A DNA stretch of 7,526 nucleotides, from positions 1-7,526 of the forward strand of contig JADFYA010000173.1 of assembly GCA_015233285.1 (NCBI GenBank), in the 5' to 3' direction. Position numbers and translations under genes: made by a program. Under the pieces are notes generated by a model. It was not told where the DNA came from and searched no databases. It saw only the letters and a list, made by a program, of their open reading frames with translations. Shown here one piece after another: positions 5,925 to 7,526 of the stretch (its first letter is position 1; each line of letters starts with the position of its first letter). Origin of the DNA: Deltaproteobacteria bacterium. GTDB taxonomy: Bacteria; Desulfobacterota; JADFXK01.

Positions 5925-6139
5925 AGCCAATGAACTCAATGACTATTTGGAATGAAGCCGGGGTGCCTCGACCCGAACGTTGCGATCTATGCGGAAATAA
6001 GAATTTCGGTTGCGGGGGTGAGATTTACCAGACCGAAAACCTGCTTAATCTCTGCCGCCACTGCCTGGAGAACTTGACGGTTCGTCCGGGAACGCTGGAG
6101 AAAAGCATTGAAAGATTTCTGATGGGGAACGTCATGTAA
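5921..6139 (+). CDS. Small four-cysteine zinc-ribbon-like protein, function unknown
   Basis: A 72-residue soluble protein with two CxxC/CxHC knuckles: C21-C24 (CDLC) and C45-C48 (CRHC), plus an extra C31. The spacing suggests a zinc ribbon or treble-clef zinc site, or less likely a metal cluster. The C-terminal third (about 57-68) is probably a helix. The ATG at 5921 has a strong GGAGGG seven bases upstream, which is the main evidence that it is real; in-frame ATGs at codons 4 and 7 are less well placed. It is too short for an enzyme. It follows the LysR gene on the same strand after a long spacer, so co-transcription is uncertain, and it converges with porB. There is no signal peptide or membrane segment. 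I do not recognise the family; regulatory or protein-binding roles are only guesses. Confidence 0.7.
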   Translation: MKPMNSMTIWNEAGVPRPERCDLCGNKNFGCGGEIYQTENLLNLCRHCLENLTVRPGTLEKSIERFLMGNVM

Positions 6140-6178
6140 TCACCTTATCAGCGTAACTTATCATGAAAGTCCACCAAT

Positions 6179-6200
6179 CCATCTTCTGCCCATCTTCTGC
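6179..6200. repeat. Tandem 11-bp direct repeat
   Basis: CCATCTTCTGC occurs twice head to tail (6179-6189 and 6190-6200) in the convergent spacer just outside the porB terminator tail. It is probably a replication-slippage duplication. Confidence 0.65.
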
Positions 6201-6209
6201 CGACGATAA

Positions 6210-6253
6210 TAGAAAATGGCACAGAAAGGGTCGTTGTGCCCTCTCTATGCCAT
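6210..6253 (-). terminator. Intrinsic terminator downstream of porB
   Basis: Read on the minus strand, ATGGCA-T-AGAGAGGG (6253-6239) pairs with CCCTTTCT-G-TGCCAT (6230-6216). This makes a stem of about 15 bp with one mismatch and one G-U pair around an 8-base loop, followed at once by TTTTCT (6215-6210). A competing GGCACA/TGTGCC stem uses the same arms. It lies about 130 bases after the porB stop and lacks a T tract on the plus strand, so it mainly serves the por transcript. Confidence 0.75.
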
Positions 6254-6380
6254 TATGGTCAGTCTAACTGCGTAACCGTGGTTGTCTTAAGTGCCTTTAC
6301 CCATGTTGGGATGCCGGCACTTGATTGAGACCAAATCAGATTGGCCCACAGAGCTTTTTCTCTCCTGCAGGCTACTACAT

Positions 6381-7370
6381 TTATTCCTCTTTTTTGTTGC
6401 TGCCGGCCTCTGGTTCCGCGGACGCTGGATTGGTCAAGGCCACCTTTTGTTGGAGAGCTTCCCAGTCGGCGTCGACACGCGCCTGGATATGGGCGATATC
6501 GTCTGGTCGAAGATGCCGGAACCGTCTTTGCGGTTTGAAGTAGTCGGCCACCGGAATGGGTTTCTTGACGTTTCGGCTTAAAACATAACGTCCATCGATC
6601 ACCTCAAACAGGGGGAAGACCCGCGATTCCACGGCCATCCGGGAGATCTCTACGGCTTTGTCAATTTCATGCCTCCAGCCGGTGGGACAAGAGGAATAGA
6701 TGTGCAAATAAGCCGGCCCGTTGATCAGCTTGGCTTTTTGAACTTTATTCATCAGGTCCACATGATAGGCCGGGTTGGCCGTGGCCACGTACGGAATCCG
6801 GTGGGCGATGGCAATGGCCGGCATGTCCTTTTTCCAGGTGTTCTGGCCGATGCTATGCTTTCCGGAAGGCGAAGTCGTGGTGCTGGCCCCATAGGGAGTG
6901 GCGCTGGACCTCTGGATCCCGGTGTTCATGTAAGCTTCGTTGTCTAAACAGACGTAAACAAAATTATGACCCCGCTCCAAAGCACCGGACAGGGCCTGGA
7001 GCCCGATGTCCGCCGTGCCTCCGTCACCCGCGGTAGCCACGATGAAGATTTTCTTTTCCGGGAGCTTGCCCTTCCGCATTTGGGCCTTTAGGCCGGCTTC
7101 TACGCCGGAGGCGACTGCCGCGACGTTTTCAAAGGCAACGTGTAACCAGGGGATGTTCCAGGCGCTCTGAGGAAACGACGAGGTTATGATTTCCATGCAG
7201 CCAGTGGCGCTGACGGCAATGGTATCGGGTCCCAGGGCCTTCATCACCTGCCGCAGGGCCAAGACCTCGCCACAACCCTGACAGGCGCGGTGCCCTTGGG
7301 CCAGGCCTTCAAAGGTGGGCAAACTTTTCTGGGTAATCTTTTGGAAATCTTTCAGGTCTTGTTCAATCAT
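6381..7370 (-). CDS. porB: Pyruvate:ferredoxin oxidoreductase, beta subunit (thiamine diphosphate-binding)
   Basis: The 329-residue beta subunit of a separate-subunit pyruvate (or related 2-oxoacid) ferredoxin oxidoreductase. With CoA it oxidatively decarboxylates pyruvate to acetyl-CoA and CO2 and reduces ferredoxin in the cytoplasm; reversal allows CO2 fixation. Four cysteines for the proximal [4Fe-4S] cluster are present: C30 and C33 (CQGC), C58 (TGCME) and C228 (SSCPTGW). The thiamine diphosphate/Mg motif is GDGGTADIG at 115-123 with N144 in the [10 protein letters not shown] segment. HRACQGCGE and TPYGASTTT are typical of pyruvate-specific PorB rather than the 2-oxoglutarate enzyme. The ATG at 7370 overlaps by ATGA the stop of an open minus-strand frame that looks like the PorA tail, as expected in a porGDAB-type operon; GAGAGA precedes the start. 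The C-terminal 15 residues are charged and low-complexity. A terminator follows, so porB is the last gene of its operon. Confidence 0.95.
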   Translation of the reverse strand: MIEQDLKDFQKITQKSLPTFEGLAQGHRACQGCGEVLALRQVMKALGPDTIAVSATGCMEIITSSFPQSAWNIPWLHVAFENVAAVASGVEAGLKAQMRKGKLPEKKIFIVATAGDGGTADIGLQALSGALERGHNFVYVCLDNEAYMNTGIQRSSATPYGASTTTSPSGKHSIGQNTWKKDMPAIAIAHRIPYVATANPAYHVDLMNKVQKAKLINGPAYLHIYSSCPTGWRHEIDKAVEISRMAVESRVFPLFEVIDGRYVLSRNVKKPIPVADYFKPQRRFRHLRPDDIAHIQARVDADWEALQQKVALTNPASAEPEAGSNKKEE

Positions 7371-7420
7371 ATCTCTCTCACTCCGATCAGGTCATAAGTG
7401 GCCGGGGCGCGGTCACCTCG
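7367..7420 (-). CDS. porA: Probable C-terminal tail of the PorA alpha subunit (fragment)
   Basis: On the minus strand a frame open to the window edge ends [14 protein letters not shown] and stops at TGA 7369-7367, overlapping the porB ATG as ATGA. The YDLIGVRE ending is reminiscent of PorA C-termini, and porA directly before porB is the usual order. However, upstream of about 7420 the same frame is merely the antisense of a PorG fragment, so only some 18 residues can belong to PorA. The exact break is uncertain, and the identification rests on a short match from memory plus the overlap. Confidence 0.4.
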   Translation of the reverse strand, partial: RGDRAPATYDLIGVREI

Positions 7421-7526
7421 GCGGAATTGCTTGCCCGAGCGGCAATTGATGAAGGAAAATACGCCCAGGCCTTCCCCAGTTTTGGTCCCGAGCGAAGAGG
7501 GGCGCCGGTTATGTCTTATACCCGCA
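7409..7526 (+). pseudogene. porG: Fragment of the pyruvate:ferredoxin oxidoreductase gamma subunit, no start, facing away from porB
   Basis: The plus-strand frame reads [19 protein letters not shown] and then [19 protein letters not shown] up to the window edge. This is the highly conserved N-terminal part of PorG/PorC gamma subunits, which contact the catalytic core. Two things are wrong. The expected motif GRGGQGAVTSAE lacks GGQ, and the frame to its left runs through the porB start region without any ATG, GTG or ribosome-binding site. The normal N-terminus (about ten residues before the glycine motif) is missing. It is either a piece left by an inversion/rearrangement or a chimeric join in the assembly. 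The homology is strong; calling it broken depends on the sequence being correctly assembled. Whether the gene continues intact to the right cannot be seen. Confidence 0.75.

Larger units (their letters stand above)
6140..6380. other. Convergent intergenic region between the small cysteine protein and porB
   Basis: 241 bases lie between two converging genes. They hold an 11-bp tandem duplication (6179-6200) and the porB terminator (6210-6253). No coding signal was seen. Confidence 0.6.

Noticed and set aside
6291..6947. Plus-strand open frames opposite porB
   Set aside because: Antisense shadows of the strongly conserved porB coding sequence.

Overview
The window looks like chromosomal DNA of a motile, anaerobic bacterium, most plausibly of the Deltaproteobacteria/Desulfobacterota type. 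This is inferred from three things: a separate-subunit pyruvate:ferredoxin oxidoreductase, an enlarged CheZ-like phosphatase, and a LysR regulator resembling those linked to selenium metabolism in such bacteria. No taxonomic marker is present. No insertion sequence, CRISPR array, tRNA, rRNA or phage gene was seen.

Layout, left to right. Positions 1-819 (minus) hold the N-terminal 273 residues of a magnesium/cobalt-chelatase-type AAA+ ATPase (ChlI/BchI family) that runs off the left edge. 1021-1968 (minus) is a complete D-2-hydroxyacid dehydrogenase with a clear sigma70 promoter at 2033-2061. 2249-3847 (minus) is a 532-residue CheZ-like protein with the DxxxQ catalytic pair and the C-terminal CheY-binding peptide. 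It carries a large insertion between the two helical parts of the CheZ fold and has a possible FliA-type promoter at 3997-4024. A 719-base intergenic region separates it from a divergent LysR regulator (4567-5493, plus) and contains an inverted repeat that looks like part of a dispersed palindromic repeat family. 5494-5920 has no intact gene but holds a run of strong stem-loops and what may be the remains of a small gene. 5921-6139 (plus) encodes a 72-residue four-cysteine, zinc-ribbon-like protein of unknown function. 6381-7370 (minus) is the beta subunit of pyruvate:ferredoxin oxidoreductase (porB), with an intrinsic terminator at 6210-6253.

The right edge (7371-7526) is odd. The plus strand encodes a start-less fragment of the gamma subunit (PorG), facing away from porB. 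The minus strand carries what looks like the tail of the alpha subunit (PorA) overlapping the porB start by ATGA. Both cannot be parts of one normal por operon, so either a local inversion or a chimeric assembly join lies near 7385-7420.

The genes do not form one pathway. They are single-gene or short transcription units for tetrapyrrole metal insertion, 2-hydroxyacid metabolism, chemotaxis, transcriptional control and pyruvate oxidation. I did not find a clearly new multi-gene system. The best leads are the por junction, the CheZ insertion, and the structured or decayed region between the LysR gene and the small cysteine protein.
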